Of a stretch of 64,000 nucleotides of DNA, positions 32,530-44,194 are shown one piece after another (the first letter of the stretch is position 1; each line of letters starts with the position of its first letter). The stretch lies in the NCBI GenBank assembly GCA_977006965.1, contig OZ345387.1, positions 62,001 through 126,000 on the forward strand, written 5' to 3'. This DNA comes from Phymatolithon calcareum. Lineage: Eukaryota; Rhodophyta; Florideophyceae; Hapalidiales. Under the pieces are notes generated by a model, which saw only the letters and a list, made by a program, of their open reading frames with translations, searched no databases and was not told the origin of the DNA. The translations under genes and the position numbers were made by a program.

Positions 32530-34734
32530 ATGGCAACAAAATTTCCAAAGTTTAGCCAGGCATTAGCACAAGATCCAACAACAAGAAGAATATGGTATGG
32601 AATTGCTACTGCCCATGATTTTGAAAGTCATGATGGAATGACAGAAGAAAATTTATATCAAAAGATTTTCGCATCTCATTTTGGCCACTTAGCTATTATT
32701 TTTTTATGGACCTCGGGTAACTTATTTCACGTTGCCTGGCAAGGTAATTTTGAACAATGGGCATTGAACCCATTAAAAATTAAGCCCATTGCTCATGCAA
32801 TCTGGGATCCTCACTTTGGTCAACCAGCTATAAAAGCCTTTACAAAAGGGGAGAGTCTATACCCAGTTAATATTACCTATTCAGGTGTATATCATTGGTG
32901 GTACACAATCGGAATGAGAACAAATAATGAGCTATATACAGGTTCTCTATTTTTATTATGTTTATCAGTAGTCATGCTTTTTGCAGGATGGTTACACCTT
33001 CAACCTAAATTCAAACCTGGTCTAGCTTGGTTTAAAAACAATGAATCAAGATTAAACCACCATCTATCGGGATTATTTGGTGTCAGTTCTTTAGCTTGGA
33101 CAGGTCACTTAATACATGTTGCTATTCCTGAATCTAGGGGTCAACATATCGGGTGGAATAATTTTTTAACAGTTCCACCACATCCAGAAGGATTAAAACC
33201 TTTCTTTAGTGGCAATTGGAGTGCTTATGCTTCTAATCCAGATACAGCCAACCATGTTTTTGGTAGTCAGGAAGGAGCCGGTAATGCTATCCTAACTTTT
33301 CTAGGCGGATTTCATCCACAAAGCCAATCATTGTGGTTAACAGATATAGCTCATCATCATCTAGCTATTGCTGTGATATTTATTGTAGCTGGTCACATGT
33401 ATAAAACCAATTGGCAAATCGGACATAACATCAAAGATATATTAGAAGCACATGAACCACCCAGTGGTAAACTAGGTAAAGGACATAAAGGGCTATATGA
33501 AACAATTACTAACTCATTACATATGCAGTTAGGACTAGCCTTAGCATCCATTGGCGCTATCACTTCCCTAGTTGCACAACACATGTATGCAATGCCACCA
33601 TATGCTTTTATGGCAAAAGACTTTACTACACAAGCAGCATTATATACACATCACCAATATATAGCTGGTTTTTTAATGGTAGGAGCATTTGCTCATGGTG
33701 CTATTTTTTTTGTAAGAGATTATGATCCAATACAAAATGAGAACAATGTTTTAGCTAGAATGCTAGAACATAAAGAAGCAATTATATCTCATTTAAGCTG
33801 GGCTTCATTATTTCTAGGTTTTCATACCCTAGGCTTATATATACATAACGATACTGTAGTAGCATTCGGCAACCCAGAAAAACAAATTCTAATCGAACCC
33901 ATTTTTGCACAATGGATTCAAGCCAGTTCTGGTAAGGCATTATACGGTTTTAATATTTTACTATCAAGCTCAAATAGTGTCGCTGTGGAAGCCGGAAGCA
34001 ATATTTGGTTACCCGGTTGGTTAGAAGCAATTAATAGTAATAAGAACTCCTTATTTTTAACAATTGGACCGGGCGATTTTTTAGTTCATCATGCTATTGC
34101 TCTTGGCTTACATACAACTACATTAATATTAGTTAAAGGAGCCTTAGATGCAAGAGGATCTAAATTAATGCCGGATAAAAAAGATTTTGGTTATAGTTTT
34201 CCATGCGATGGACCAGGACGAGGTGGTACCTGTGATATCTCAGCATGGGACGCATTCTATCTATCAGTTTTTTGGATGCTTAACACCATTGGATGGGTTA
34301 CATTCTATTGGCATTGGAAACATGTAACCATTTGGCAAGGTAATGTAAGTCAATTTAATGAGTCATCTACATATTTGATGGGCTGGCTTAGAGATTATTT
34401 ATGGCTTAATTCATCTCCATTAATTAATGGATATAATGCTTATGGAATGAACAGTTTATCTGTATGGGCTTGGATGTTCTTATTTGGTCACTTAATTTGG
34501 GCTACAGGATTCATGTTCTTAATCTCATGGCGAGGCTATTGGCAAGAATTAATTGAAACTTTAGCATGGGCTCATGAAAGAACACCTTTAGCTAATTTAA
34601 TTAGATGGAAAGATAAACCAGTTGCTTTATCTATTGTACAAGCAAGATTAGTAGGTTTAATTCATTTTTCAGTTGGTTATATACTAACATATGCAGCATT
34701 TGTCATTGCTTCAACAACAGGAAAATTTAGTTAA
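32530..34734 (+). CDS. psaB: photosystem I P700 apoprotein A2
   Basis: 734 residues starting [20 protein letters not shown]. The FX loop [18 protein letters not shown] supplies the other two Cys ligands of the shared iron-sulfur cluster. Forms the heterodimer with PsaA. Full length and uninterrupted. Confidence 0.99.
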   Translation: MATKFPKFSQALAQDPTTRRIWYGIATAHDFESHDGMTEENLYQKIFASHFGHLAIIFLWTSGNLFHVAWQGNFEQWALNPLKIKPIAHAIWDPHFGQPAIKAFTKGESLYPVNITYSGVYHWWYTIGMRTNNELYTGSLFLLCLSVVMLFAGWLHLQPKFKPGLAWFKNNESRLNHHLSGLFGVSSLAWTGHLIHVAIPESRGQHIGWNNFLTVPPHPEGLKPFFSGNWSAYASNPDTANHVFGSQEGAGNAILTFLGGFHPQSQSLWLTDIAHHHLAIAVIFIVAGHMYKTNWQIGHNIKDILEAHEPPSGKLGKGHKGLYETITNSLHMQLGLALASIGAITSLVAQHMYAMPPYAFMAKDFTTQAALYTHHQYIAGFLMVGAFAHGAIFFVRDYDPIQNENNVLARMLEHKEAIISHLSWASLFLGFHTLGLYIHNDTVVAFGNPEKQILIEPIFAQWIQASSGKALYGFNILLSSSNSVAVEAGSNIWLPGWLEAINSNKNSLFLTIGPGDFLVHHAIALGLHTTTLILVKGALDARGSKLMPDKKDFGYSFPCDGPGRGGTCDISAWDAFYLSVFWMLNTIGWVTFYWHWKHVTIWQGNVSQFNESSTYLMGWLRDYLWLNSSPLINGYNAYGMNSLSVWAWMFLFGHLIWATGFMFLISWRGYWQELIETLAWAHERTPLANLIRWKDKPVALSIVQARLVGLIHFSVGYILTYAAFVIASTTGKFS

Positions 34735-34747
34735 AATAAATAAATAA

Positions 34748-34785
34748 TTAAAGGATTTACTTTTACATAAAAGTAAATCCTTTAA
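34748..34785 (+). terminator. strong hairpin after psaB
   Basis: TTAAAGGATTTACTTTT (34748-34764), loop ACAT, and AAAAGTAAATCCTTTAA (34769-34785): a perfect 17-bp stem, 13 nt past the psaB stop. Likely terminator or 3'-end stabiliser of the psaA-psaB mRNA. Confidence 0.8.
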
Positions 34786-34858
34786 ATCTAATAAAATTGC
34801 AATAAATATCAAAATGGACTAACATAGCATTTATTCAAGATAGATTAAGGAAATTAAA

Positions 34859-35161
34859 GTGGCAAAAAAAAGTATGATTCAACGGGAAATAAAAAGAAAA
34901 AAACTAATAGATAAAAATATAAAGCAAAGAGAAAGTATAAAAAGAGAGACCAAAAACGCTGTAAGTTTTGATCAGCAGTTAAAGATACAAAAAAAATTAC
35001 AAGCATTACCACGTAATAGTTCACCTATAAGATTGAGAAATAGATGTTGGTTAACTGGACGTAGTAGAGGTTACTACAGAATATTCGGACTATCCAGGCA
35101 TGTATTAAGAGAGATGGCACATGATTGCTTATTACCAGGAGTAAAAAAATCAAGCTGGTAA
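34859..35161 (+). CDS. rps14: 30S ribosomal protein S14 (GTG start)
   Basis: 100 residues. The start codon is GTG at 34859; it gives the family N-terminus [15 protein letters not shown], whereas the next ATG would remove five conserved residues. AAGGAAAT lies 9-10 nt upstream. The C-terminal block [22 protein letters not shown] is intact. It has moved out of the ribosomal spc cluster to sit behind psaB, as in many plastids. Confidence 0.97.
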   Translation: MAKKSMIQREIKRKKLIDKNIKQRESIKRETKNAVSFDQQLKIQKKLQALPRNSSPIRLRNRCWLTGRSRGYYRIFGLSRHVLREMAHDCLLPGVKKSSW

Positions 35162-35171
35162 GTAAAAAAAT

Positions 35172-35201
35172 AAATACTCTAAATTTTATATTAGAGCATT
35201 T
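35172..35201. terminator. hairpin between rps14 and petG
   Basis: AAATACTCTAA (35172-35182) pairs with TTAGAGCATTT (35191-35201) with one A.C mismatch, between the convergent ends of rps14 and petG. Confidence 0.55.
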
Positions 35202-35239
35202 ATATTAAATAATAAACTGATAAGTTTAATTAAATATTA

Positions 35240-35353
35240 CTAGAGACCACACTGATTTCCTCTACGATACTGCAAATAAGCAGCTACTAATAAACCTACC
35301 AAAGTTACGGGAATTAAACCTAAAACAATACCAGACAGAAGTGGTTCTACCAT
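35240..35353 (-). CDS. petG: cytochrome b6f subunit V (PetG)
   Basis: 37 residues: [20 protein letters not shown], then [17 protein letters not shown]. One membrane helix; nearly invariant family pattern. Needed for b6f assembly and stability. It lies downstream of psbK on the same strand. Confidence 0.98.
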   Translation of the reverse strand: MVEPLLSGIVLGLIPVTLVGLLVAAYLQYRRGNQCGL

Positions 35354-35429
35354 TTATATAATAAAATCAACCAATTAATTTAAAATACTATACTATAATT
35401 TCAATAATAAGCTAGACTAAATAAAAATT

Positions 35430-35567
35430 CTATCGGAAGCCAATAGCTGCCTGCCAAACAAATGCCAATAATAAAAAGAAAACTGGAATAACTGGCAATA
35501 TGTCAACTAATGGCCTAAATATAGCATATGCTTCTGGCAGCTTTGCAAAAATCATTGTCACTAACAT
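35430..35567 (-). CDS. psbK: photosystem II protein K
   Basis: 45 residues. It contains [20 protein letters not shown] and [10 protein letters not shown], the PsbK signature. The short N-terminal segment before AKLPEAY is removed in the mature protein of this family. It lies 76 nt upstream of petG. Confidence 0.98.
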   Translation of the reverse strand: MLVTMIFAKLPEAYAIFRPLVDILPVIPVFFLLLAFVWQAAIGFR

Positions 35568-35797
35568 ATAAAAATACCTCCTACAATCTTAAGCAAAAAA
35601 TGTACTTAATAGAATGTACACTAAAAAATACATTTTCACATACTTTCTTCTTATTTTTTCATGTTAATTTAACAATAATCTGATTTAAAAACATAAAGTT
35701 AATAATTAAGATTATTATTATGAACTATATATATAATATAAAATAGAAGTAATATTAACTCAATTAATTAAAAATTAACATATAAAAAGGTAAACAT

Positions 35798-35986
35798 ATG
35801 ACTATTGTAATTCAATTATTAGTTTTAGGATTAATTCTTCTATCTATAGTATCCGTTGTATTTATGCCTGTAACTTTAGCTTCCCCAGGGCAATGGGAAA
35901 AATCTAAAAACCTTGTATATACTGGAGCTGGAATTTGGTCTACTTTAGTAATTATTACTGGAATAGCAAACTTATTTGTAGCTTAG
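35798..35986 (+). CDS. psbZ: photosystem II protein Z
   Basis: 62 residues, also called Ycf9. Two membrane helices flank the loop FMPVTLASPGQWEKSKN, the conserved PsbZ centre. It stabilises PSII-antenna contacts. Divergent from psbK. Confidence 0.98.
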   Translation: MTIVIQLLVLGLILLSIVSVVFMPVTLASPGQWEKSKNLVYTGAGIWSTLVIITGIANLFVA

Positions 35987-36052
35987 TATAAATAAACTTT
36001 CATGGATTATTTCAAGTACATATAATATAAAAAATCATTAGTAAATATATAC

Positions 36053-36081
36053 TTGACAATTCATATGTACTTTGAAATAAT
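36053..36081 (+). promoter_or_regulatory. promoter for trnG(GCC)
   Basis: TTGACA (36053-36058), 17-nt spacer, AATAAT (36076-36081); the tRNA starts 14 nt later at 36095. This is the best sigma70-type promoter match I could see in the window. Confidence 0.6.
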
Positions 36082-36094
36082 ACCAACTAAATAA

Positions 36095-36166
36095 GCGGGT
36101 ATAGCTCAGTGGTAGAGCGTAACCTTGCCAAGGTTAATGTCGCGCGTTCGAATCGCGTTACCCGCT
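36095..36166 (+). tRNA. trnG(gcc): tRNA-Gly(GCC)
   Basis: 72 nt. Acceptor GCGGGTA/TACCCGC, anticodon loop TTGCCAA (GCC) on a TAACC/GGTTA stem, T-arm GCGCGTTCGAATCGCGT. Its last base directly abuts the dnaK stop codon read from the other strand. Confidence 0.97.
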
Positions 36167-38035
36167 TTAGGCAACAGTAGAATCTGTATCAATAACTGTA
36201 TTTGAATTATCTTTAGGCTGGTTAGATGAATCTGACTTACTATACACCTTTTTGCCTAATTCCATTAGAGAGTCTTGTAGTTGTTTTTGTTCGGATTCTA
36301 TTAAACTATAGTTACTATCAGAGATAGCCTTTCTTAAACTACTAATTTGAGCCTCAATTCTATTTTTGTCCTGCACATCAATCTTATCTTTTAAATCTTG
36401 TAGCTGACGCTCTGACTGATAACATAATGAATCTGCCTGATTCTTCAATTCTATATTACTGCGTTTTTGTTTATCTATATCCGAATTTATTTCTGCTTCC
36501 TTAACCAATTTATCAACTTCTTCTTTCGGAAGTGTAGATGCACCACTAATTGTTATAGATTGTTCCTTACCAGTACCCTTATCTTTAGCTTTAACAGACA
36601 GAATTCCATTAGCATCAATATCAAAAGTAACTTCTATCTGCGGTATACCCCTTGGAGCTGGCATTATGCCGTCTAAACGAAAGGTACCTAAACTTTTATT
36701 ATCTTTTGTAAATTCTCTCTCTCCCTGCAAAACATGAATTTCAACATTTGGCTGATTGTCAACAGCAGTTGAAAAAACTTCTGATTTTTTGGTTGGAACT
36801 GTAGTGTTTCTTGGAATCACTTTAGTCATAACTCCTCCCAAAGTTTCTACACCTAAAGATAATGGAGTAACATCCAATAAAAGAATATCCTTTACTTCAC
36901 CAGCTAAAACACCTGCTTGAACTGCAGCACCAATAGCGACTACCTCATCTGGATTAACACTTTGATTAGGATCTTTACCTATGATTTTTTTTACCAATGC
37001 TTGAATGGAAGGTATTCTTGTAGAACCACCGACTAAAACAACTTGATCTATTTTACTAGGATCTAATTGAGCATCATTCAACGCATTATTTACTGGTACT
37101 TGACATCGGCTAATTAGATCTGTACATAAGTTTTCAAACTTTGCACGGGTCATAGTTCTTTCTAAGTGTTTAGGGCCCGTATCAGTAGCAGTAATAAATG
37201 GTAAATTAATATTTGTTTGAGACAAATTAGACAATTCAATTTTTGCTTTCTCTGCAGCTTCTGTTAAACGCTGTAAAGCTTGCTTATCTTTACCCAGATC
37301 TATATTTTCATCATTTTTAAATTCTTGAATTAACCATTCTACTATTTGACTATCAAAATCATTACCACCCAAATGAGTATCACCTGATGTTGATAAAACC
37401 TCAAACACTCCATCACCTACCTCTAAAATAGAAACGTCAAAAGTACCTCCTCCCAAATCAAAAACAAGAATCGTTTCATTGTTTTGTTTTTCTAAGCCAT
37501 AAGATAACGATGCAGCTGTAGGTTCATTAATAATACGTAAGACATCTAAACCTGCAATCTTACCAGCATCTTTAGTAGCTTGTCTCTGTGAATCATTAAA
37601 ATAAGCTGGTACAGTTATAACTGCTTGAGTAACAGATTCACCAAGGTACTTACTGGCATCATCAGCTAATTTTCTTAGAACCTGAGCAGATATCTCTTCA
37701 GGAGCAAAATCTTTATTTAAAGCAGGACATTTAATTTTGATATTTAAATTATCATCAGAGCTAATTGTATAAGAAGACTGCTGTAATTCTGTTTTTATCT
37801 CTTCTTTTTTACAGCCAATAAATCTTTTTACAGAATAGAATGTATTTTCTGGATTAATTACAGCTTGCCTTTTTGCAATTTGTCCTACTAATTTATCTCC
37901 ATTCTTAGTATATGCAACTACAGAAGCTGTAGTTCTAGAACCTTCTGAATTCGGTATAACAGTAGGTTTACCTCCTTCCATTACAGCAACAACTGAATTA
38001 GTCGTTCCTAAATCAATACCAACCACTTTACTCAT
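36167..38035 (-). CDS. dnaK: Hsp70-type chaperone DnaK
   Basis: 622 residues. The ATPase domain starts [19 protein letters not shown], with phosphate loops [13 protein letters not shown] and [13 protein letters not shown] and [10 protein letters not shown]. The substrate domain has the linker [19 protein letters not shown]. The C-terminal tail is short and acidic (ends DTDSTVA). Folds imported and new proteins in the stroma. Divergent from rpl3, a layout common in red plastids. Confidence 0.98.
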   Translation of the reverse strand: MSKVVGIDLGTTNSVVAVMEGGKPTVIPNSEGSRTTASVVAYTKNGDKLVGQIAKRQAVINPENTFYSVKRFIGCKKEEIKTELQQSSYTISSDDNLNIKIKCPALNKDFAPEEISAQVLRKLADDASKYLGESVTQAVITVPAYFNDSQRQATKDAGKIAGLDVLRIINEPTAASLSYGLEKQNNETILVFDLGGGTFDVSILEVGDGVFEVLSTSGDTHLGGNDFDSQIVEWLIQEFKNDENIDLGKDKQALQRLTEAAEKAKIELSNLSQTNINLPFITATDTGPKHLERTMTRAKFENLCTDLISRCQVPVNNALNDAQLDPSKIDQVVLVGGSTRIPSIQALVKKIIGKDPNQSVNPDEVVAIGAAVQAGVLAGEVKDILLLDVTPLSLGVETLGGVMTKVIPRNTTVPTKKSEVFSTAVDNQPNVEIHVLQGEREFTKDNKSLGTFRLDGIMPAPRGIPQIEVTFDIDANGILSVKAKDKGTGKEQSITISGASTLPKEEVDKLVKEAEINSDIDKQKRSNIELKNQADSLCYQSERQLQDLKDKIDVQDKNRIEAQISSLRKAISDSNYSLIESEQKQLQDSLMELGKKVYSKSDSSNQPKDNSNTVIDTDSTVA

Positions 38036-38249
38036 AAAAATATCCTCAATAAATTAAAGTCATAGAACTATATAAATTTATATTAAAGAATTTCAGTAAT
38101 TTGATAAAGTAGTAGTTACCACACCAATAAGAATCAAAACAATAAATATCTCTTGAGAGGTTGAAAATTATAGTAAATTAAAAGATAATATCAATAAATA
38201 ACTTTCAAAAGTCTATACGCAAAAATCTCATTAAATTGGAGATATATTA

Positions 38250-38873
38250 ATGGAGTCAATCAGTCTAATAGGGACTAAAATAGGAATGACACAAATTTTC
38301 AATAAACAGGGGAGCGCAATACCTGTTACAGTACTCCAGCTAGGTCCTTGTTTCATTACACAAATCAAAAATATTGATTCTGATGGCTATAACGCAATAC
38401 AAATTGGCTACCTAAAAGTACCGACCAAAAATTTAAGCAAACCTGAGCTAGGACATTTAAAGAAAAGTGGTCTAACAGCATTAAAGCACTTACAAGAACA
38501 TCAAGTAAACTCGTGTAATGAGTTTAAACTAGGACAAAATATCAATATAAATGAACTAAAAATTGGTGATTTAATTGATATATCTGGTAAAAGTATCGGC
38601 AAAGGATTTACCGGTTATCAAAAAAGACATAACTTTAGTCGAGGACCCATGTCTCATGGCTCTAAGAATCACCGTCAACCAGGATCTATAGGTGCAGGAA
38701 CTACACCTGGACGTGTATTTCCTGGGAAAAAAATGGCAGGCAGAATGGGCAGTAATAAAGTAACCGTTAAAAATCTACAAATTATAGATATAAACACTAA
38801 GGAACATCTTGTTATAGTAAAAGGTTCTGTACCAGGAAAACCTGGAAGTATAATAAGTATTAAAAGAAAGTAA
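38250..38873 (+). CDS. rpl3: 50S ribosomal protein L3
   Basis: 207 residues starting MESISLIGTKIGMTQIFNKQ. The core HGSKNHRQPGSIGAGTTPGR is intact. First gene of the long ribosomal-protein run; TTGGAGATAT before the ATG gives a ribosome site. rpl4 follows after 5 nt. Confidence 0.98.
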   Translation: MESISLIGTKIGMTQIFNKQGSAIPVTVLQLGPCFITQIKNIDSDGYNAIQIGYLKVPTKNLSKPELGHLKKSGLTALKHLQEHQVNSCNEFKLGQNININELKIGDLIDISGKSIGKGFTGYQKRHNFSRGPMSHGSKNHRQPGSIGAGTTPGRVFPGKKMAGRMGSNKVTVKNLQIIDINTKEHLVIVKGSVPGKPGSIISIKRK

Positions 38874-38878
38874 AACAA

Positions 38879-39535
38879 ATGACAACTAAAGTAAAAGTTA
38901 CATACAATATAGTATCTCCGGAAGGGATAACTCAAAATTCTAAAACAATACAATTGCAAGTGAGTGAATCTAAAAACATGTATACAATACATAGAGCACT
39001 TATTAAACAATTGCATGAAAAAAGAAAAGGAACTGCCAGTTGTAAAAGTCGTAGTCAAGTACAAGGTGGTGGTAAAAAACCCTGGAAACAAAAAGGAACT
39101 GGAAGAGCACGTGCTGGATCTATTAGGTCACCACTTTGGAAAGGTGGTGGTGTTATATTTGGACCGAAGAACAAGCAATATGCAACGAAATTAAACAAAA
39201 AAGAACAACAATTAGCATTAAGAAACATTTTATATAATAAAAAAGACAATACAATTATTGTGGAAAACTTCAATCCACTATCCATATCTAATAGGCCCAG
39301 TACAAAATCAGTTATACAAAAAATTCATGCACTAAATATTAAAACTACTAATAAAATATTAATTATAGTTGCTAAAAAAGACATAAATTTATACTTATCT
39401 ACAAGAAATTTAAAAAATATAGAACTTATTGCTGCAAACCAAATAAACCTATTATCAATAATAAATGCCAAAAGCATTTTAGTAGAAACAAAAGCACTTG
39501 ATATTATTGAAGAGGCATACAATGGACAAAGATAA
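38879..39535 (+). CDS. rpl4: 50S ribosomal protein L4
   Basis: 218 residues. The RNA-binding loop [20 protein letters not shown] and [15 protein letters not shown] are intact. It ends inside the start of rpl23 (14-nt overlap), pointing to coupled translation. Confidence 0.97.
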   Translation: MTTKVKVTYNIVSPEGITQNSKTIQLQVSESKNMYTIHRALIKQLHEKRKGTASCKSRSQVQGGGKKPWKQKGTGRARAGSIRSPLWKGGGVIFGPKNKQYATKLNKKEQQLALRNILYNKKDNTIIVENFNPLSISNRPSTKSVIQKIHALNIKTTNKILIIVAKKDINLYLSTRNLKNIELIAANQINLLSIINAKSILVETKALDIIEEAYNGQR

Positions 39536-39824
39536 CATAAGAGAATTACTAACTATAATTAAAAAGCCTATAATAACAGATAAAACAACAAAACTATTAG
39601 AAAATAATCAATATTGTTTTCAAGTAGATCCTAGAGTAGGTAAACTGAAGATCAAACAAGCTATTGAATATATTTTTGGTGTTAATGTAAAAAACATTAA
39701 TACATATCACAAACCGCTAAAAAAACGTACCGTTAGTCGTTTTACTGGTTATAGAGCACACTATAAAAAAGCTATAGTTACACTCTCAAAAGACGATAAA
39801 ATCAATTTATTCTCAGAAGATTAG
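39522..39824 (+). CDS. rpl23: 50S ribosomal protein L23
   Basis: 100 residues from ATG at 39522. The core [16 protein letters not shown] and YTG-like [15 protein letters not shown] match L23, which lines the polypeptide exit tunnel. The frame also extends to a TTG at 39498 with no conservation. Start overlaps the last 14 nt of rpl4. Confidence 0.96.
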   Translation: MDKDNIRELLTIIKKPIITDKTTKLLENNQYCFQVDPRVGKLKIKQAIEYIFGVNVKNINTYHKPLKKRTVSRFTGYRAHYKKAIVTLSKDDKINLFSED

Positions 39825-39848
39825 AATCACAATTATTACTTACCAAAC

Positions 39849-40676
39849 ATGGCTATTCGTCTATACAAAGCATCTACTCCAGGAACGAGAAATCGAACTG
39901 TCTCAACATTCGAAGAGATAAGTACAAATAAACCCGAAAAATCATTGATTAAAGCGTTCCATTCTCCTAAAGGTCACAACCATAGAGGAATTATCACTTC
40001 TAGGCATAGAGGAGGTGGCCATAAAAAAAGATATCGATTAATTGACTTTAAAAGAAATAAAATCAATATGTTTGCTAAAGTAACAAGCATTGAATATGAT
40101 CCTAATAGAAATGCTCGAATTGCTCTATTACATTATACTGATGGAATAAAAAAATATATCATACACCCAAGATCTCTACAAATTGGAAAAATAATAACAT
40201 CCGGCCCCAATTCAGCCATTGAAGTTGGAAATGCATTACCAATGGAAAAGATACCGCTAGGTACAGCCGTACATAACATAGAGTTACAACCCGGTAAAGG
40301 AGGTCAAATTGTTAGAGCCGCTGGAACTTATGCACAAATAGTAGCTAGGGAAGGTGATTTTGTTACATTAAAGCTACCTTCAAGTGAAGTAAGACTAGTT
40401 AGAAAAGCATGCTATGCAACGATTGGTCAAGTTGGCAATATAGACTGCAACAATATTACAATCGGTAAAGCTGGACGAAATAGATGGCTAGGGAAAAAAC
40501 CAAAAGTAAGAGGGGTTGCAATGAATCCTGTAGACCATCCACATGGTGGTGGAGAAGGTAAATCTCCAATAGGAAGAAGTCATCCAGTAACTCCATGGGG
40601 AGAACCTGCTCTAGGAGTGAAAACAAGAGACAAAAAAAAATATAGCAATTCATACATATTGCGTAGACGTAAATAA
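39849..40676 (+). CDS. rpl2: 50S ribosomal protein L2
   Basis: 275 residues. It contains the peptidyl-transferase-region motif [18 protein letters not shown], including the invariant His of the GGGEG block. Intronless. Follows rpl23 by 24 nt. Confidence 0.99.
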   Translation: MAIRLYKASTPGTRNRTVSTFEEISTNKPEKSLIKAFHSPKGHNHRGIITSRHRGGGHKKRYRLIDFKRNKINMFAKVTSIEYDPNRNARIALLHYTDGIKKYIIHPRSLQIGKIITSGPNSAIEVGNALPMEKIPLGTAVHNIELQPGKGGQIVRAAGTYAQIVAREGDFVTLKLPSSEVRLVRKACYATIGQVGNIDCNNITIGKAGRNRWLGKKPKVRGVAMNPVDHPHGGGEGKSPIGRSHPVTPWGEPALGVKTRDKKKYSNSYILRRRK

Positions 40677-40692
40677 ATTAATTAATAAATCA

Positions 40693-40971
40693 ATGTCACG
40701 ATCTCTATATAAAGGTCCTTTTATACAAAGTAAATTACTAGATAAAATTACAAAATTAAATAAAGAAGGTACAAAACAAACAATCAAAACTTGGTCTCGA
40801 GCATCAACTATTATTCCTAATATGGTCGGTCATACAATTGCAGTACACAATGGTAAACAGCATTTTCCTGTATTTATATCTGACCAAATGGTTGGGCATA
40901 AATTAGGCGAGTTTATACCTACAAGGAATTTTAGAAGTCACATTAAAAATGATAGAAGAACAAAAAGATAA
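40693..40971 (+). CDS. rps19: 30S ribosomal protein S19
   Basis: 92 residues starting [19 protein letters not shown], with [20 protein letters not shown] and [12 protein letters not shown], the S19 core. Sits between rpl2 and rpl22 as in the bacterial S10 operon. Confidence 0.98.
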   Translation: MSRSLYKGPFIQSKLLDKITKLNKEGTKQTIKTWSRASTIIPNMVGHTIAVHNGKQHFPVFISDQMVGHKLGEFIPTRNFRSHIKNDRRTKR

Positions 40972-40986
40972 ATATACACTAATTAT

Positions 40987-41337
40987 ATGCAACATGAAGC
41001 AACTGCTACAAGTAAATATCTAAGACTATCCCCAAATAAAGTTCGCAGAGTACTAGACCAAATCCGTGGGAGAAACTACCAAGAAGCATTAATCGTGCTT
41101 GAGTTCATGCCTTATAGAGGATGTAAAGCCATAAAAAAACTATTAGAATCTGCAGCAGCTAATGCTACAAACAACTATGGATATCCTAAAAATAGTTTAA
41201 TAATTCATCAAGCATTCGCTGATATAGGTCCTAAGTTGAAAAGATTTCAACCAAGAGCACAGGGTAGGGCATTTCAAATACACAAACCGACATGCCATAT
41301 CACATTAAAATTAAGTTCAACCTCTTTAAACAATTAA
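40987..41337 (+). CDS. rpl22: 50S ribosomal protein L22
   Basis: 116 residues. [20 protein letters not shown] starts the L22 fold, and [19 protein letters not shown] is the conserved C-terminal hairpin. Spacing to rps3 is 18 nt. Confidence 0.98.
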   Translation: MQHEATATSKYLRLSPNKVRRVLDQIRGRNYQEALIVLEFMPYRGCKAIKKLLESAAANATNNYGYPKNSLIIHQAFADIGPKLKRFQPRAQGRAFQIHKPTCHITLKLSSTSLNN

Positions 41338-41355
41338 ATCTTAAAATTCAATCAA

Positions 41356-42006
41356 ATGGGACAGAAAACACATCCTCTAGGCTTTCGAATTGGAATAACA
41401 CAAAAACATAAATCATGTTGGTTTTCCGATACAAAAAAATATTCCACATTATTACAAGAAGATTATATTATTCGCTCACACATTGAAATTAAGTTAAAAA
41501 CAGCTAGTATTGTAGATATAAAAATTGATAGAAAAGTTGATCAAATTGAGATTGAAATTAAAACAGCTCGACCTGGAATTGTATTAGGGAGATTAGGAGC
41601 AGGAATTGAAAACTTAAGACAAGAAATAAGTACAAAACTAAAAAATAAAAAACAAATTAGGATTAATATAATTGAGGTTACAGATCCTGATAAAGAAGCT
41701 GCTTTAATTGCTGAATTTATCTCACAACAACTCGAAAAGAGAGTGGCTTTTCGAAGATCTGTTAGACAAGCAATACAGAGGTCACAAAAGGCCAATATAG
41801 AAGGTATAAAAATACAAGTATCTGGTCGTTTAAATGGAGCTGAAATAGCTCGAAGTGAATGGTTACGTGAAGGTAGAGTACCATTACAAACACTTCGAGC
41901 TGACATTGATTACTCATATAAAAGAGCACAAACCATCTATGGAGTTCTAGGCATCAAAGTTTGGCTCTTTAAAGGGGAAATTTTACCACAAAAAATAATA
42001 CTATAA
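41356..42006 (+). CDS. rps3: 30S ribosomal protein S3
   Basis: 216 residues starting [23 protein letters not shown] domain region ([19 protein letters not shown]) and the C-terminal motif [20 protein letters not shown] are intact. Part of the mRNA entry site. Confidence 0.98.
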   Translation: MGQKTHPLGFRIGITQKHKSCWFSDTKKYSTLLQEDYIIRSHIEIKLKTASIVDIKIDRKVDQIEIEIKTARPGIVLGRLGAGIENLRQEISTKLKNKKQIRINIIEVTDPDKEAALIAEFISQQLEKRVAFRRSVRQAIQRSQKANIEGIKIQVSGRLNGAEIARSEWLREGRVPLQTLRADIDYSYKRAQTIYGVLGIKVWLFKGEILPQKIIL

Positions 42007-42028
42007 ATAATATACATAGAATATAAAA

Positions 42029-42442
42029 ATGTTAAGCCCTAAAAAAACAAAATTCAGAAAACAGCACCGAGGACGAATGTGCGGTAAGTCTTGCAAAGGT
42101 AATACCATCGCATTTGGTGACTATGCTTTACAGTCTTTGGAACCCGTCTGGCTAACATCCAGGCAAATTGAAGCCACAAGAAGAACTATTACAAGATATG
42201 TACGTAGAGGAGGAAAGCTTTGGATAAGAGTTTTCCCAGACAAACCTATAACCGCTAGAGCAGCTGAAACTAGAATGGGGTCTGGTAAAGGTAATCCTGA
42301 ATACTGGGTAGCTGTAATTAAACCCGGACATATTCTGTTCGAAATCAAAGGAGTCTCTGAAAAAGATGCTCAACAAGCAATGAAATTAGCGTCCTATAAG
42401 TTACCAATAAAAACTCAATTTATTACGAGAACAACAACATAA
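42029..42442 (+). CDS. rpl16: 50S ribosomal protein L16
   Basis: 137 residues starting [20 protein letters not shown], with [15 protein letters not shown]-like and [19 protein letters not shown] blocks. Intronless. Only 4 nt before rpl29. Confidence 0.98.
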   Translation: MLSPKKTKFRKQHRGRMCGKSCKGNTIAFGDYALQSLEPVWLTSRQIEATRRTITRYVRRGGKLWIRVFPDKPITARAAETRMGSGKGNPEYWVAVIKPGHILFEIKGVSEKDAQQAMKLASYKLPIKTQFITRTTT

Positions 42443-42446
42443 AAAC

Positions 42447-42650
42447 ATGATAGCAAAACAAGTTAACGAAATAAGAAATTTATCACAATCAGAGCTGGAT
42501 GAAAAAATTATAGAAATAAAAAAAGATATATTTGAACTAAAGTTCAAGCAAGCTACTAGACAACCAATTAAAACACATTTGTTCAAAACTAAAAAACGTC
42601 TCCTATCCCAGTTGCTAACTATTGAACATAATTATAAAAATACAAAATAA
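42447..42650 (+). CDS. rpl29: 50S ribosomal protein L29
   Basis: 67 residues, helical and charged; LSQSELDEKIIEIKKDIFEL and KFKQATRQPIKTH match L29. It lies in the conserved rpl16-rpl29-rps17 order with 3-4 nt spacings. Confidence 0.94.
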   Translation: MIAKQVNEIRNLSQSELDEKIIEIKKDIFELKFKQATRQPIKTHLFKTKKRLLSQLLTIEHNYKNTK

Positions 42651-42653
42651 AAA

Positions 42654-42893
42654 ATGCCTATCAAAGAAGTTATCGGTAAAGTTATTAGCCATAAAATGGA
42701 CAAAACAATTACAGTTGCGGTCATCAATAAAATATCACATAGAAAATATAATAAAATATTATCAAAAACAAAAAAATACTATGTACATGACGAAAACAAT
42801 GACTATTGGACTGGAGATATTGTAAAAATTCAAGAAACTCGCCCAATAAGTAAACATAAATGCTGGAAAGTAATAGAAAAAATAACTAATTAA
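42654..42893 (+). CDS. rps17: 30S ribosomal protein S17
   Basis: 79 residues: MPIKEVIGKVISHKMDKTIT begins the OB-fold, and DIVKIQETRPISKHKCWKVI is the conserved S17 segment. It starts 3 nt after rpl29. Confidence 0.97.
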   Translation: MPIKEVIGKVISHKMDKTITVAVINKISHRKYNKILSKTKKYYVHDENNDYWTGDIVKIQETRPISKHKCWKVIEKITN

Positions 42894-42902
42894 TCAAATA
42901 AG

Positions 42903-43271
42903 ATGATACAAACGCAAACCTATTTAAATGTAGCTGATAATAGTGGAGCACGTAAAATCATGTGCATTCGAGTACTCGGTAGTAGTAATCCAAAGTATGC
43001 AAAAATCGGAGATATAGTAATTGGGGTAGTAAAAGATGCTTCTCCCAACATGCCTGTTAAAAGATCTGATGTAGTAAGAGCTGTAATAGTTCGGACAAAA
43101 AAAACAATGCGTAGAATTGATGGTATGCAGATACGATTTGATGATAATGCAGCTGTACTAATTACTCAAGAAAATAACCCAAAAGGAACTCGTATTTTTG
43201 GTCCTATCGCAAGAGAACTAAGAGAAAAAAACTTCTCTAAAATTATATCATTGGCAACCGAGGTAGTATGA
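42903..43271 (+). CDS. rpl14: 50S ribosomal protein L14
   Basis: 122 residues starting [20 protein letters not shown]. The C-terminal [20 protein letters not shown] is invariant in L14. Its TGA stop overlaps the rpl24 ATG (ATGA). Confidence 0.99.
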   Translation: MIQTQTYLNVADNSGARKIMCIRVLGSSNPKYAKIGDIVIGVVKDASPNMPVKRSDVVRAVIVRTKKTMRRIDGMQIRFDDNAAVLITQENNPKGTRIFGPIARELREKNFSKIISLATEVV

Positions 43272-43606
43272 TCAAAAAAGTAAAAAAAATTAGAATGCAT
43301 ATCAAAATTGGTGATACTGTACAAATTATATCTGGAAGTTATAAAGGCAAAATAAGCAAAATAGTAAAAGTTCTCCCTAAAACTAGTCAAGTTATAGTTA
43401 AAAATTTAAATTTAAAAGTAAAACATTCCAGACCTAATACAGAAGAAGAAAGTGGTAAAATTATCAACTTTGAAGCACCTATACATAGCTCAAATGTCAT
43501 GCTTTATAGTATAAAAAATAAAATTAGGAGTCGTTTTAGTATCAAATATAACATAAATAATCAAAAATGCCGCTTACTACTAAAAACTGGGGAAATTATT
43601 AAATAA
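43268..43606 (+). CDS. rpl24: 50S ribosomal protein L24
   Basis: 112 residues. The KOW motif [20 protein letters not shown] lies near residues 17-37. The start at 43268 overlaps rpl14 by 4 nt, a translational-coupling layout; a second ATG at 43295 (MHIKIGDTV) is closer to the usual L24 start, so the N-terminal nine residues are uncertain. Confidence 0.95.
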   Translation: MIKKVKKIRMHIKIGDTVQIISGSYKGKISKIVKVLPKTSQVIVKNLNLKVKHSRPNTEEESGKIINFEAPIHSSNVMLYSIKNKIRSRFSIKYNINNQKCRLLLKTGEIIK

Positions 43607-43617
43607 AAATATAACAC

Positions 43618-44160
43618 ATGAATCAATCTCTATACAGTCTATATAAAGATCAAATACAACAAAATTTAAAACGAGAATTTCTTTACAAAAACGTACATGA
43701 AATACCAAAAATAACAAAAATAGTAATCAATCGAGGACTGGGAGAAGCGTCTCAAAATGCTAAAACACTAGACAATAGTCTTCACGAATTGATGCTTATC
43801 AGTGGTCAAAAACCAATCATTACACGTTCCAAAAAATCAATAGCGGGATTTAAAATTCGGGAAAATATCCCAATTGGAATGACAGTAACATTAAGAAAAC
43901 ATAAGATGTATAATTTTTTGAATAAATTAATTAATTTAGCTCTACCCAGAATTAGAGATTTTCGAGGTATTAGTAAAAAACATTTTGATGGCAAAGGCAA
44001 TTATAATCTAGGACTTAAAGAACAGCTTATTTTTCCTGAAATAGAATACGATACAGTCAGTAGAATCCGAGGTATGGACATTGCAATTGTAACTACAGCA
44101 ATGACTGACCAGGAAGGTCTGGCTTTACTTAAAGGTTTTGGAATGCCTTTCCAAGATTAA
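43618..44160 (+). CDS. rpl5: 50S ribosomal protein L5
   Basis: 180 residues. Signature [20 protein letters not shown] and the C-terminal [20 protein letters not shown], ending GMPF. Binds 5S rRNA. Confidence 0.98.
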   Translation: MNQSLYSLYKDQIQQNLKREFLYKNVHEIPKITKIVINRGLGEASQNAKTLDNSLHELMLISGQKPIITRSKKSIAGFKIRENIPIGMTVTLRKHKMYNFLNKLINLALPRIRDFRGISKKHFDGKGNYNLGLKEQLIFPEIEYDTVSRIRGMDIAIVTTAMTDQEGLALLKGFGMPFQD

Positions 44161-44194
44161 GGCAAATAAAACTTATTAAACACAAGGATAAATC

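Noticed and set aside
38675-39285. Long minus-strand frames opposite rpl3 and rpl4
   Set aside because: They mirror strongly conserved ribosomal proteins, have low-complexity products and no family match.
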